A DNA stretch of 64,000 nt from Sphingomonas turrisvirgatae (GCF_001721295.1 NZ_MDDS01000035.1:1-64000), one strand, 5' to 3'; positions 52,401 to 60,987 are shown, numbered from the stretch's first letter. Numbers and translations: made by a program. The notes: generated by a model from the letters alone, not told the origin.

Positions 52401-53573
52401 ATGTTCGACACCGCGCCCGACCATGCCCTGCCCGAGGAACTGATCCAGTTCCGCGACAATATCCGGCGTTTCGTCGAGCGCGAACTGATGCCGCTCGAAC
52501 GCCATGTGACGATCGACGGAAAGCTGCCGCCCGACGTTCAGGCCGCCGCGGCGGTCAAGGCGAAGGCGGCCGGCTTCTGGCTGATGGACATGCCCGAGGA
52601 GCTTGGCGGCGCCGACCTCAACCTGCTCGCGCTCGCCATCTTCTGGGAAGAGATCGCTCGAACGACTGCGGTGTCGGCGCGTGACCAGTCGATCTTCGGC
52701 CCGACGATCGGCCCGATCCTGCTCGCGCTCCAAGGCGAAATGCGCGAGAAATATCTGATGCCGGTCGTGCGCGGCGAGCTGAAGGCCTGCTTTGCCCAGA
52801 CCGAGGCCGATGCCGGTTCCGACCCCTCGGCGATGCGCACCCGCGCCGTGCGCACCGCTGGCGGTTGGAAGATCGACGGCGCCAAGCGCTACATCACCAA
52901 GGCCGCCGACGCCGATTTCGCTCAGGTGTTCGCGGTGACCGATCCTGAAAAGGGCGCGAGGGGCGGCATTTCCTGCTTCATCGTCGACATGGACACGCCG
53001 GGCGTGTCCATCGGCCCGGCCGAGATGACGATGATGGGCGACACGCCGTACGAGATCTTCCTCGACAATGTCGAAGTCCCGGCCGAGCATCTCGTCGGCG
53101 GCGAGGGCCTAGGCTTCACGCTTGCGCAGAAATACATCAACTACGGCCGCATTCGCCACGGCGCGCACAGCTGCGGGGCGATGGCACGGTGTCTCGAAAT
53201 GACCGCCGCCTATGTCAAGCAGCGCAAGACGTTCGGCGCGCTGCTGTCGGATCGACAGGGCGTTCAGTGGATGCTGGCTGACGGCTATATGGCGCTGCAC
53301 GCCGCGCGGCTCATGGTGCACGACGCGGCGGCCAAGGTGGATCGCGGGATCGAGGCGCGGGTCGAGACCTTCATGGCCAAGATCAATGGCGTCGAAAGCG
53401 GCTACAAGGTGGTCGACGATTGCCTTCAGCTGCACGGCGGCATGGGCCTGACGCGCGAGACGCCGCTCGAACGCTATTGGCGCGACCTGCGCAGTTTCCG
53501 CATCACCGAAGGTCCGACCGAAGTGCTCAAGACCACGATGGCGCGTTCGATCCTTCAGCGCGCGGGGCTGTGA
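52401..53573 (+). CDS. Acyl-CoA dehydrogenase
   Basis: 390 residues with the standard three domains. Present are CFAQTEADAGSDPSAMRTRA (FAD/substrate loop), GAKRYITKAADADFAQVFAVT, RIRHGAHSCGAMARCLEM and LHGGMGLTRETPLERYWRDLRSFRITEGPTEV, which is the C-terminal family signature. It introduces an alpha-beta double bond in an acyl-CoA with FAD. It shares one base with the next start (TGATG). Together with the CoA transferase it would activate and oxidise a side chain. Confidence 0.9.
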   Translation: MFDTAPDHALPEELIQFRDNIRRFVERELMPLERHVTIDGKLPPDVQAAAAVKAKAAGFWLMDMPEELGGADLNLLALAIFWEEIARTTAVSARDQSIFGPTIGPILLALQGEMREKYLMPVVRGELKACFAQTEADAGSDPSAMRTRAVRTAGGWKIDGAKRYITKAADADFAQVFAVTDPEKGARGGISCFIVDMDTPGVSIGPAEMTMMGDTPYEIFLDNVEVPAEHLVGGEGLGFTLAQKYINYGRIRHGAHSCGAMARCLEMTAAYVKQRKTFGALLSDRQGVQWMLADGYMALHAARLMVHDAAAKVDRGIEARVETFMAKINGVESGYKVVDDCLQLHGGMGLTRETPLERYWRDLRSFRITEGPTEVLKTTMARSILQRAGL

Positions 53574-54715
53574 TGCACGCGGTGCTCAACGACATGCTGG
53601 TCATCGAGCTCGGCACGATGGTCACCGCGCCGCTCGCCGGCATGATGCTCGGCGACATGGGCGCACGCGTCATCAAGGTCGAGCAGCCCGAGACCGGCGA
53701 TCCCTTTCGCGGCCATGGCGGCGGCCGCTACAGCCCACCGTTCGTCGCTTATAATCGCGGCAAGCAGAGCATCCAGCTCGACCTGCGCTCGGAAGATGGC
53801 CTTGCCGACCTCATCCGCCTGCTCGAACGCGCCGATGTGGTGATCGAGAATTTCCGCCCCGGCGTGATGCAGCGCATGGGGCTCGACCATGCGCGGCTGC
53901 GCGCGATCAACCCACGCCTTGTCCACGCGTCAATCACGGGCTTCGGCGCGGATGGCCCGTACAAGGGCCGCCCGGCCTATGACAGCGTGCCGCTGGCGCT
54001 ATCCGGCCTGTCCTCGCTGCTGCTGGATCCGGCCGACCCGCGCATGGCCGGGCCGACGATCGCCGACAATGTCACCGGCATGTATGCGGTGCAGGGCGTG
54101 CTGGGCGCGCTGCTGCGGCGCGACGCGACCGGCGAGGGCGGGCATGTCGAGGTCAACATGCTGGAGGCCGCGATCTCGTTCATCCCCGACGCCTTCGCCC
54201 AGCACAGCCGCGCGGGAATCGTCTCCGGCCCCGACACGCGCGTACGCATTTCCCAGGCCTATGCGCTGACCTGTGGCGACGGGCGGCTGCTGACGGTCCA
54301 CATGTCGTCGGTGAAGAAGTTCTGGGAAGGGCTGCTCAAGGTCATCGAGCGGCCCGAACTGGCGAGCGACGAACGCTTTGCCACGCCGGTCGTGCGGACC
54401 CGCAATTACGACGCGCTGCGCGCCCTGCTGGGCGAGATCTTCGCGACGCGGCCGCGCGAGGCGTGGATGGCGGCGCTGGCGGCGCAGGAAGTGCCGGCGG
54501 CGCCGGTGCTGTCGGTCGATGAAGTCGCCGCCGACCCCCAGGTCGCGCATCTCGGCACCTTTGCGACCAGCGAGCATCCGACGATGGGCCAGGTGGTCGG
54601 CATCAAGAGCCCGATCACGCTGGATGGCGCGCGGCTCGACACGCTGGCGCCGCCGCCCGAGCTTGGCGCGGACCACGCCGCGATCGCGGCCGAATTCGAC
54701 CTGCACACGCGCTGA
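53573..54715 (+). CDS. Family III (CaiB/BaiF) CoA transferase
   Basis: 380 residues starting at ATG 53573, one base overlapping the acyl-CoA dehydrogenase stop. Family III motifs are visible: MLVIELGTMVTAPLAGMMLGDMGARVIKVEQPETGDPFR, NRGKQSIQLDLR, VIENFRPGVMQRMGLD and SITGFGADGPY. The enzyme moves CoA from one acid to another without ATP. In this operon it probably makes the acyl-CoA used by the neighbouring dehydrogenase. It is convergent with the decarboxylase-like gene, with 39 bases between the ends. Confidence 0.9.
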   Translation: MHAVLNDMLVIELGTMVTAPLAGMMLGDMGARVIKVEQPETGDPFRGHGGGRYSPPFVAYNRGKQSIQLDLRSEDGLADLIRLLERADVVIENFRPGVMQRMGLDHARLRAINPRLVHASITGFGADGPYKGRPAYDSVPLALSGLSSLLLDPADPRMAGPTIADNVTGMYAVQGVLGALLRRDATGEGGHVEVNMLEAAISFIPDAFAQHSRAGIVSGPDTRVRISQAYALTCGDGRLLTVHMSSVKKFWEGLLKVIERPELASDERFATPVVRTRNYDALRALLGEIFATRPREAWMAALAAQEVPAAPVLSVDEVAADPQVAHLGTFATSEHPTMGQVVGIKSPITLDGARLDTLAPPPELGADHAAIAAEFDLHTR

Positions 54716-54730
54716 ACCCGCATCGCGCAG

Positions 54731-54747
54731 GCCCGCGCGAGGCGGGC
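54731..54747. terminator. Short GC hairpin between two convergent operons
   Basis: GCCCGC-GCGAG-GCGGGC at 54731-54747 can form a 6-bp stem and reads the same from both strands. There is no U-run on either side, so it is a weak candidate for bidirectional termination. Confidence 0.35.
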
Positions 54748-54754
54748 GGACGCT

Positions 54755-55744
54755 TCAGATCGTGAATTGCTCGAACGTCGCCGGATGGAACAGATCCTCC
54801 GGCGTGATGCGGCGCGAAGAGAGCCCCTGGCGATGGTGCTGGGCGAAGAAATCGTCGAGCACATGGCGGTTGCCTTCGATGCCATAGGTCCAGAAATCGC
54901 GGCCCATCAGCGCCATGTCGGCCTGTAGCCGCTCGTCGACGAACGGCATGGTGATCTTGCACGCCGAGGTTTCGAGCAGATGCTCAAGGCAGACGTCCTT
55001 GGCCTGCGAAAACGCCTTGTACACCGCGCCCGGCAGCCAGGGGTGCGCTTCTGCAATACTGCGGCGAACGCCCAGAATGTGCATGATCGGAAAGATCCGG
55101 CGCCGCTCGTAATAGGCTTTCGCCTCGGCCATCGGATCGTCGAACAGCCAGCCGATCTCGCCGGCATCGGCCGGCGCGACGTCCGGCGCGCGCGGCGCGA
55201 TATAGCCGTCGATCTCCCCTTCCGCGAGCAGCGCCGAGATGGTCTTGCCCTCCGGCGCGTCGATCAGGCGGATGCCCTCAGGCAGGTCGAGCTTGATCTT
55301 CTCGGGCCGGCCCGCGTCGGAAATGCCGCCGCGCACCCAGGTGATATCCTCGGGCGAGACACCGTAATCCTGCTCCAGGAACGCGCGGATCCACACCATC
55401 GCGGTCAGCTGATATTCGGGAAGGCCGACCTTCTTCCCCTTAAGGTCCTGCGGCCGTTTGATGCGGTCCTTTCGCACATAGAAGGCCGAGTGGCGGAACA
55501 TACGCGACAGGAACACCGGCACGCCGACATAGGGCAGCGTGCCGTTCGCGGCCTTTACGGTCGATGACGACAGCGACAGCTCGCAAATGTCGAACTCGGC
55601 CTGGCGAAATGCGCGGAAGAAAATCTCCTCGGGCGACAGCCGCATGAAGACGGGATCGACGCCGTCGATCTGGACGTCGCCGTCGAACAGCGGGCGGCAG
55701 CGATCGTAATTGCCGACCGCGACGGACAGCTGCAGCTTGCTCAC
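54755..55744 (-). CDS. 4,5-dihydroxyphthalate decarboxylase-like protein (NMT1/substrate-binding fold)
   Basis: 329 residues from GTG 55744, which overlaps the previous stop (GTGA). It has a periplasmic-binding-protein type fold without a signal peptide: LQLSVAVGNYDRCRPLFDGD, EFDICELSLSSSTVK, VYVGVPVFLSRMFRHSAFYVRKD-like region and DLKGKKVGLPEYQLTAMVWIRAFLEQDYGV. This matches Pht5/OphC-like 4,5-dihydroxyphthalate decarboxylases, which remove a carboxylate from a catechol. A cytoplasmic role is expected. It is last in the minus-strand operon. Confidence 0.78.
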   Translation of the reverse strand: MSKLQLSVAVGNYDRCRPLFDGDVQIDGVDPVFMRLSPEEIFFRAFRQAEFDICELSLSSSTVKAANGTLPYVGVPVFLSRMFRHSAFYVRKDRIKRPQDLKGKKVGLPEYQLTAMVWIRAFLEQDYGVSPEDITWVRGGISDAGRPEKIKLDLPEGIRLIDAPEGKTISALLAEGEIDGYIAPRAPDVAPADAGEIGWLFDDPMAEAKAYYERRRIFPIMHILGVRRSIAEAHPWLPGAVYKAFSQAKDVCLEHLLETSACKITMPFVDERLQADMALMGRDFWTYGIEGNRHVLDDFFAQHHRQGLSSRRITPEDLFHPATFEQFTI

Positions 55745-56628
55745 TTGGTTTCCTCACTGCCGGTATAATGCGGGTGGATGGCGACGGTCATGTCGGCGAT
55801 GTCCTGGATGGTACAGGTGATGACGTCGCCGGGCACGACCGGGCCGACGCCCTCGCACGTCCCGGTCATGATGATGTCGCCGGGGTAGAGCGTGTAGAAG
55901 CGCGAGGCATAGGCGATCTGCTCGGCCAGCTTCATGATCATATGGCGCGTGTTCGACGCCTGGCGCAGCTCGCCATTGACGTGCAGTGAAAAGTCGAGCC
56001 TCTCGGGATCGGCGATCTCGTCGGCCGTGACTAGCCACGGGCCGAGCACGGCATAGCTGTCGCCCGATTTGCGCAGGCTGCGATCCTCAGGCCCGCGCAC
56101 CACCATGTCGAGCGCGATGGCATAGCCGGCGATCGCGCCGAGCGCTTCGTCCACGCCGATGTTGCTGATCGTGCGGCCGATGACCACGCCCAGTTCCATC
56201 TCGTGATCGTTGCGGCGGTCGGGGAAGCGCAGCGTGATCCCCTCCCCCGGCCCGACCAGCGCGCTCACTGCCTTGAGGAAGAAACCCTGCTGCTCGATCG
56301 AGCCGCGAAACCGGTCCGAAAAGGTCGCGACATCGCCCTCGGCCTCGGCGACGTGCGCGTGATAATTGACCGGCACGCCGACGATCTTGCTCGGCCGCTG
56401 CACCGGCGAGCGGAAGCGCGCCTGCGCCACCGGCTTGGTCACGGCCGAGGGAAGCGCCGCCTCGATCGCCGGGCGCAACACCTCGAGAGCGGCGATCAGC
56501 GGATCGCCCTTCGTCGCCATCCATGGCTGACCCGGCACCGGCAGCGTCGCAAGCGCCGCGCTGACGTCATGGACCAGGCCGTCCTGCACCACGCCGAGCC
56601 GGCCCTCGTCGAAAATGGCAATCTTCAT
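55741..56628 (-). CDS. Fumarylacetoacetate hydrolase family protein
   Basis: 295 residues from ATG 56628 (the frame is open 17 codons further). VGVPVNYHAHVAEA carries the catalytic-site His. The divalent-metal acidic residues are in FPDRRNDHEMELGVVIGR and GYAIALDMVVRGPEDRSLRKSGDSYAVLGPWLV. MTGTCEGVGPVVPGD is near the end. Family members hydrolyse fumarylpyruvate, oxaloacetate-type diketo acids or homologous ring-opened products. The neighbouring gentisate-dioxygenase-like gene makes fumarylpyruvate hydrolase the most natural role. Confidence 0.88.
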   Translation of the reverse strand: MKIAIFDEGRLGVVQDGLVHDVSAALATLPVPGQPWMATKGDPLIAALEVLRPAIEAALPSAVTKPVAQARFRSPVQRPSKIVGVPVNYHAHVAEAEGDVATFSDRFRGSIEQQGFFLKAVSALVGPGEGITLRFPDRRNDHEMELGVVIGRTISNIGVDEALGAIAGYAIALDMVVRGPEDRSLRKSGDSYAVLGPWLVTADEIADPERLDFSLHVNGELRQASNTRHMIMKLAEQIAYASRFYTLYPGDIIMTGTCEGVGPVVPGDVITCTIQDIADMTVAIHPHYTGSEETK

Positions 56629-56650
56629 CTTTATTCCACTGCTGCGCCGT

Positions 56651-57655
56651 TCAGGCGGTTTCTTCGTTGAGGATGCCAAGCCGGCGCATCACGTCGCGGT
56701 CGGACAGCATGAACAGCTTCGCCTCGCCGCCGACTGCGCTGTGGCTGGCGAGATTGCCCTGCGGGATGGTGAAGAAGTCCTTCTCGCGCCATTCGAAGCT
56801 GACATCGCCGATCTGCGAACGCCCTGCGCCGGAGACGACGACACAGGCGACGCTGGCGTTGCTGCGCCGCGCGGTCGTCGGCTGGCCGGGCTCCAGCGCG
56901 GTCATTGCGCAGTCGAGCAGCGGCTGTGCCTGCGCGCCGGTCAGCGGGTCGGCGTAGCGGATGGTGCGCGAACCGTCGGCCGCGCGCGGCGCGGCCGCCA
57001 GCGCCTTGCACGCATCGGCATAGGCATAGCGGAACACCGGCGAATGGGCGGCGCCGCCCGGCACCTCGACCGGCACGAAGCCGGTCGCGGCAAAGGCGTC
57101 GTCGGGCCAGGTCGGCGGCGTGTCGACCACTGGCGGCGGCTGGAACCGGGCCGTGCCCAGCGCGCTGTGCAGCGGCACGTCGAGCGCGTCGAGCCACAGC
57201 ACCGGCACGCCGCCGTCATGACGATGTTCGTGCCAGCACCAGGCCGGGGTCAGGATCAGGTCGCCATATTCCATCGGGCACGGCTTGCCATTGACGAAGG
57301 TGGTCGCGCCGCTGCCCTCGAGCGCGAAGCGGATCGCGCCCATCGAATGGCGGTGCGGCCGCGCCGTCTCGCCCGGCAACAGGCACTGCACGGCGCATAG
57401 CATCGTGCCCACCGTATATTCGTCCAGCGGCGAGCGGGCGTGCGGCGTCAGATATTGCAGCACGCGGCGCTCGACGATGTCCGGCGAGGTTTCGGCAAAG
57501 GCGTGGTCGAGCAGCGGCCGGGTCCTGGCCCATTCCCACAGATGCGCGCGCTGCGGCGGCGCCGGCGGGCGGTGCGCGGTGGGGCTCAGCCACAGCGGCG
57601 CAAGGTGATGCGCGCGCCATTGCTCGAGCACGTCCGGAGGGGTCTGGTCGGTCAT
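56651..57655 (-). CDS. Gentisate 1,2-dioxygenase-like cupin
   Basis: 334 residues with two cupin repeats. The first has the iron ligands GETARPHRHSMGAIRF (H101, H103) and CWHEHRH (H142/H144), matching the His-rich first cupin of gentisate and 1-hydroxy-2-naphthoate dioxygenases. The second repeat (FFTIPQGNLASH) lacks a full set of histidines, as is common. It cleaves the ring of gentisate or a related hydroxybenzoate. No maleylpyruvate isomerase gene is visible nearby. It is encoded in the operon between the FAH hydrolase and the flavin monooxygenase. Confidence 0.85.
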   Translation of the reverse strand: MTDQTPPDVLEQWRAHHLAPLWLSPTAHRPPAPPQRAHLWEWARTRPLLDHAFAETSPDIVERRVLQYLTPHARSPLDEYTVGTMLCAVQCLLPGETARPHRHSMGAIRFALEGSGATTFVNGKPCPMEYGDLILTPAWCWHEHRHDGGVPVLWLDALDVPLHSALGTARFQPPPVVDTPPTWPDDAFAATGFVPVEVPGGAAHSPVFRYAYADACKALAAAPRAADGSRTIRYADPLTGAQAQPLLDCAMTALEPGQPTTARRSNASVACVVVSGAGRSQIGDVSFEWREKDFFTIPQGNLASHSAVGGEAKLFMLSDRDVMRRLGILNEETA

Positions 57656-57677
57656 CGCTGCGCCCTCGCCCGCTCGA

Positions 57678-58901
57678 TCAGACGATCACGCCGGGCGGGA
57701 TCGGCTTGCCGAAGGTGAACGCCGCCTGCGCGGCATAGACCGGCTGGTCGACATTGCACGCATGGCACATCGCGACCGACATATCGCGGTAGAAGCGCTG
57801 GATCGGGTTCGAGTTGCGCGCGACATTGCCACCGACGTTCGAGAAAACCGCATGCGCGGCGTCGGCCGCGCGGCGCACCGCGCGAACTTGGTTGCGGCGC
57901 GCCTCATGCTGCATCGCGCGCGACACCTCGCCGCCCGCCATCGCATGGTCATAGGCGCGCTTCATGTCGTCGATCAGATGCAGGCGCGAGGCGGCGATAT
58001 CGGCCATCGCCGATCCCAGCACCGCCATCTGATAGGGGTTGTCGATCGCCTTGATCCCGCCGCGGTTCACGCGGCTTTCCGAATAGTCGCGGTACCGCCG
58101 CACCACCCCCTCGGCGAGCCCGATCGTCGCAGCCGAGATGATGCCGGGAAACACGACGTCGAACGGCATCGCGTACAGCCGGGAGTCTGGCCGGTTCTGG
58201 CGGAAATAGAAGCGATCGTTGAGCTTGCGCACGTTGATCACGCGATGATCGGGGACAAAGGCATCGACCGCCTCCACGTCCTTCGACCCCGTGCCGCGTA
58301 ACCCCATCGTGTCCCAGCTGTCGTGATGGATCACATAGTCGCTGCGCGGCAGGATGAAGTGGTGCGGCTCGGTGAACTCGCCCGGCCGGCTGCCGTCCGC
58401 GGCTTCAGCCATGCCGCCGACCACGATCCATTCGCACCAGTCCGTGCCGGACGAGAACGGCCAGCGGCCGGTGAAGCGCCAGCCGCCCTCGACACGACGC
58501 GCCTTGCCCAGCATCGCATAGGGTGACGCGGTCCAGGTATAGACGTCCTTGCCCCAGACTTCTTCCTGCAGGCGCGGGTCGGCTTGGCCGAATTCGAAGG
58601 AATGCACGCCGACCACGCCAGCGCACCAGCCGACCGACGGCGCCTCAGCCGCGATGTCCATCACCAACCGGCTCAGTTCGGACGGATCGCCTTCCATCCC
58701 GCCAAATTCGATCGGCTGCAGCACACGCATGATTCCGCTGTCGCGCAGGATCGCATGCACCTTCGGCGTCAGCTGTCCCATTGCGTCGCACGCCAGCGCC
58801 TCTTCGGCCAGCACCGGCAACGCCGCATCAATGCTCGCGCGCACCTCGGCAAAGGTCGAATTGCGCTCCGCCGTGGCGGGGGTGATCTTGCTCACTTGCA
58901 T
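57678..58901 (-). CDS. Flavin-dependent monooxygenase oxygenase component (acyl-CoA dehydrogenase fold, HsaA-like)
   Basis: 407 residues from ATG 58901, chosen because GGAGAG lies four bases upstream and the TTG at 58913 has none. The fold is acyl-CoA-dehydrogenase-like with YTWTASPYAMLGKARRVEGGWRFTGRWPFSSGTDWCEW and GLRGTGSKDVEAVDAFVPDHRVI, and it ends QPVYAAQAAFTFGKP. This is the oxygenase of two-component systems such as HsaA/HpaB-type and dibenzothiophene monooxygenases. The reductase gene follows upstream at 58914. It would hydroxylate a phenol to a catechol. Confidence 0.85.
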   Translation of the reverse strand: MQVSKITPATAERNSTFAEVRASIDAALPVLAEEALACDAMGQLTPKVHAILRDSGIMRVLQPIEFGGMEGDPSELSRLVMDIAAEAPSVGWCAGVVGVHSFEFGQADPRLQEEVWGKDVYTWTASPYAMLGKARRVEGGWRFTGRWPFSSGTDWCEWIVVGGMAEAADGSRPGEFTEPHHFILPRSDYVIHHDSWDTMGLRGTGSKDVEAVDAFVPDHRVINVRKLNDRFYFRQNRPDSRLYAMPFDVVFPGIISAATIGLAEGVVRRYRDYSESRVNRGGIKAIDNPYQMAVLGSAMADIAASRLHLIDDMKRAYDHAMAGGEVSRAMQHEARRNQVRAVRRAADAAHAVFSNVGGNVARNSNPIQRFYRDMSVAMCHACNVDQPVYAAQAAFTFGKPIPPGVIV

Positions 58902-58913
58902 GACTCTCTCCAA

Positions 58914-59465
58914 TTATCCTGTGCGGGCCGGGACCGGCGTGCCGCCCCTCGGCCGAAGGGCGAAGTCGCCCCGAAAGAAGATCAGCGGCTCGCTGGCGGT
59001 GCAGGCCGGATTCTCCTCCAGCGCCTCTGTCGCGATCACGATGAGATGATGGTCGCCGATCTCCAGCGACCGCTCGATCCGTCCGGAAATCCAGGCGAGC
59101 GCGCCCGCCAGCCGCGGCGCCCCGTCGGCCTCGCGCTGCCACTCGCTCGAAGCGAAGCGCGTCTGGCGGCGAACGCCGAAATCGCGGCACAGCTGCGCAT
59201 GTTCGGCCGGCAGCACGTTGACGCAGATCTCGCGCGAGTTGAGCAGCGCGGGCAGCGTGCGCGAGCGATTGTCGACGAACAGGCCTACCAGCGGCGGATC
59301 GAGCGAGATCGAGACGAGCGACCCCACGATCATCCCGACCGGCTCCCTCCCGTCCTGTGCGGTGACGATTGAGACCGATGTCGGCACATTGCCCAGCACC
59401 TTGCGGAACGCGCGCGAATCGATGCGGTCCTGCGGGTCGGTCTCGATGGCTTGGTTCATATGCAC
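58914..59465 (-). CDS. Flavin reductase component of two-component monooxygenase (HsaB/HpaC-like)
   Basis: 183 residues. The GTG at 59465 is well spaced from GAGGAG; ATG 59459 is the alternative. It has the flavin-reductase fold with FRKVLGNVPTSVSIVTAQ, VGMIVGSLVSISLDPPLVGLFVDN, and FCVNVL-type ICVNVLPAEHAQLCRDF, ending with LIFFRGDF. It makes reduced FMN/FAD for the oxygenase encoded directly downstream (58901), with 12 bases between the genes. Confidence 0.88.
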   Translation of the reverse strand: MHMNQAIETDPQDRIDSRAFRKVLGNVPTSVSIVTAQDGREPVGMIVGSLVSISLDPPLVGLFVDNRSRTLPALLNSREICVNVLPAEHAQLCRDFGVRRQTRFASSEWQREADGAPRLAGALAWISGRIERSLEIGDHHLIVIATEALEENPACTASEPLIFFRGDFALRPRGGTPVPARTG

Positions 59466-59508
59466 GGCATGCTCCTCGACGGTCCGGACGCGATGGCCCG
59501 GGGCGTCA

Positions 59509-60399
59509 TCAGCGTTCGATGATCATGGCTGGCGGCAGATCGGGGCGCAGTTCCTTGTGTCCCCAGATCGACGTGGTCGAATAGGTCTTGGGTTCCCACA
59601 GATCGTGGATCGCCACCCCGCCAAAGCCGTATTCGATGCGCAGCACGGAGGGTGAGAACAGATAGGTCGAAACCATCCGGTCGTTCGAATGGCAACCGAT
59701 CGACTTGCTGACCGGCACATCGTGCTGCGCGCACAGGTCGATCGCCACGCCGACATCGTCGAGCGCGTTGACTTCCAGCATCAGGTGGTGCGCGCCCATC
59801 TTGCCCGGCACCGGGGATGCGATCGCCAGCGAATGGTGGCGGCCGTTGCAATGATAGAACAGCAGCTCGCGCGGACCATCGATGATGCGGTCCGAGATGT
59901 TGAAGCCCAGCACCTCGCGATAGAAACGGTCGCTGACGCCCAGATCCGGCACCGCCAGCACGATATGGCCCATGCCCTGGTCACCAGTGCGAAAGCCGCT
60001 CATCGCGCGGCCGGGCACGAAGCCGTTCGGGGTCACATACTGGCCCCACGCCAGCTCGTGGCGGAACCCCGCGGGATCGATGAACCAGCAAAAGCCCGCC
60101 ACCTTGCGCGCCGCCGCCTCGTCCCGAGTGGCGCGGTGCAGCTCGCGGCCCGCCGCGATGATCAGCTCGCCCAGTGCGATCGCCTCCGGCTCACCCGCCA
60201 CAGTCCAGCCGATATAGGCGATGTCGTTGCGCCCGCCGGGATGGACCCACAACCGACAGTCCGCCTCGTCCATCCGGAAGCGCTGCGCGCCGTCCGCCGC
60301 ATCGTCGAGCAGCTGCAGCCCCAGGATCGCCGTCCCGAACGTCCGCCACTGCGCCGCAGCGGGGCTTTCCAGCCCCAGATAGGCCATCGAGCGAATCAT
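59509..60399 (-). CDS. Extradiol ring-cleavage dioxygenase (type I, BphC/HsaC-like)
   Basis: 296 residues in two VOC-type domains; the second is the active one. Iron ligands are H145 (GMGHIVLAV), H205 (GAHHLMLEV) and E256 (LRIEYGFGG), with H189 in GRHHSLA as the usual acid/base. The start ATG at 60399 has GGAGAGGG upstream. It cleaves a catechol next to its hydroxyls, giving the substrate of the C-C hydrolase at 47339. It is the first gene of the six-gene minus-strand operon. Confidence 0.9.
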   Translation of the reverse strand: MIRSMAYLGLESPAAAQWRTFGTAILGLQLLDDAADGAQRFRMDEADCRLWVHPGGRNDIAYIGWTVAGEPEAIALGELIIAAGRELHRATRDEAAARKVAGFCWFIDPAGFRHELAWGQYVTPNGFVPGRAMSGFRTGDQGMGHIVLAVPDLGVSDRFYREVLGFNISDRIIDGPRELLFYHCNGRHHSLAIASPVPGKMGAHHLMLEVNALDDVGVAIDLCAQHDVPVSKSIGCHSNDRMVSTYLFSPSVLRIEYGFGGVAIHDLWEPKTYSTTSIWGHKELRPDLPPAMIIER

Positions 60400-60424
60400 G
60401 ATGCAGCCCTCTCCATGAGATTAA

Positions 60425-60458
60425 TCTACTCTAGATTCTTCATTCTACAATATACAAT
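60425..60458 (-). promoter_or_regulatory. AT-rich promoter of the extradiol operon with candidate operator
   Basis: A strongly AT-rich stretch in GC-rich DNA directly before the operon. It contains ATTGTATATTGT (60447-60458, minus strand), 10 of 12 identical to the site at 48367, and a TCTA-CTC-TAGA inverted repeat at 60425-60435. Both are 26-60 bases from the start codon, where an operator or core promoter would sit. Confidence 0.5.
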
Positions 60459-60493
60459 GTTTTGTTGTTATTCAGTGTCTTAAATATTTCGGG

Positions 60494-60805
60494 TTACTGC
60501 GCCTTGGGGATCGGGCCTGCCACCGCCTTCAGCGCCGGGTCGCCGGGGAACGCGTCGTTCAGGATCTTCTGGCACACGGCCGTCTTCTTTGACGGATCGG
60601 CCGTCACGATCTGGCGGATGTCGTCGAACTTGACACCCTCGGCCGTGCGCCGCGCCGCGACCGGCTTGCCGAGGCCCGTGTTGTAATAATAATCCCAGTA
60701 CATGGTGCAGCGGTTCTCCGGCGGCAGGTCGCGCTGCCCGCACCCGGCCAGGCCCAGCCCGGCCACCACCATCAGCGCCAGCCGCGCCTTGTCCTTGCTC
60801 GTCAT
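60494..60805 (-). CDS. Predicted lipoprotein (103 aa)
   Basis: Start at ATG 60805, overlapping the small membrane protein gene stop (ATGA). The lipobox is VVAGLGLAGCG, with Cys at ~22, so it is probably an outer-membrane or periplasm-facing lipoprotein. The mature part has two further cysteines (NRCTMYWDYYYNTGLG and KTAVCQKIL). No family is recognised. It is the third gene in the DoxX, small membrane protein, lipoprotein set and 95 bases upstream of the extradiol operon. Confidence 0.7.
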   Translation of the reverse strand: MTSKDKARLALMVVAGLGLAGCGQRDLPPENRCTMYWDYYYNTGLGKPVAARRTAEGVKFDDIRQIVTADPSKKTAVCQKILNDAFPGDPALKAVAGPIPKAQ

Positions 60806-60987
60806 GATTTCACCCGATTGCGCCAGAGATAGAAGGCGAACCCCAGCCAAGCGATGACGAGCGAGAACACGTCGTAATAGCGCAGCGGACGGAAGATCGT
60901 GTAGCCGAGCCCGGTCGAGCCGACATAGACGGCCAGCGACAGGAAGATGCACGCCACGATGGCGATCGTCTCGTTCTTGCGGATCAC
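60802..60987 (-). CDS. Small membrane protein of the second DoxX pair (61 aa), RPLR.YD motif
   Basis: GTG start at 60987 overlapping the DoxX-like stop (GTGA), with GGAGG upstream. Two hydrophobic segments (residues ~6-25 and ~40-56) flank GYTIFRPLRYYDVFSLV. The motif FRPLRYYD aligns with FERPLRLYD of the 45775-45978 protein, as does the spacing to the second helix. These two proteins are therefore paralogues paired with DoxX-like genes. Confidence 0.7.
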   Translation of the reverse strand: MIRKNETIAIVACIFLSLAVYVGSTGLGYTIFRPLRYYDVFSLVIAWLGFAFYLWRNRVKS

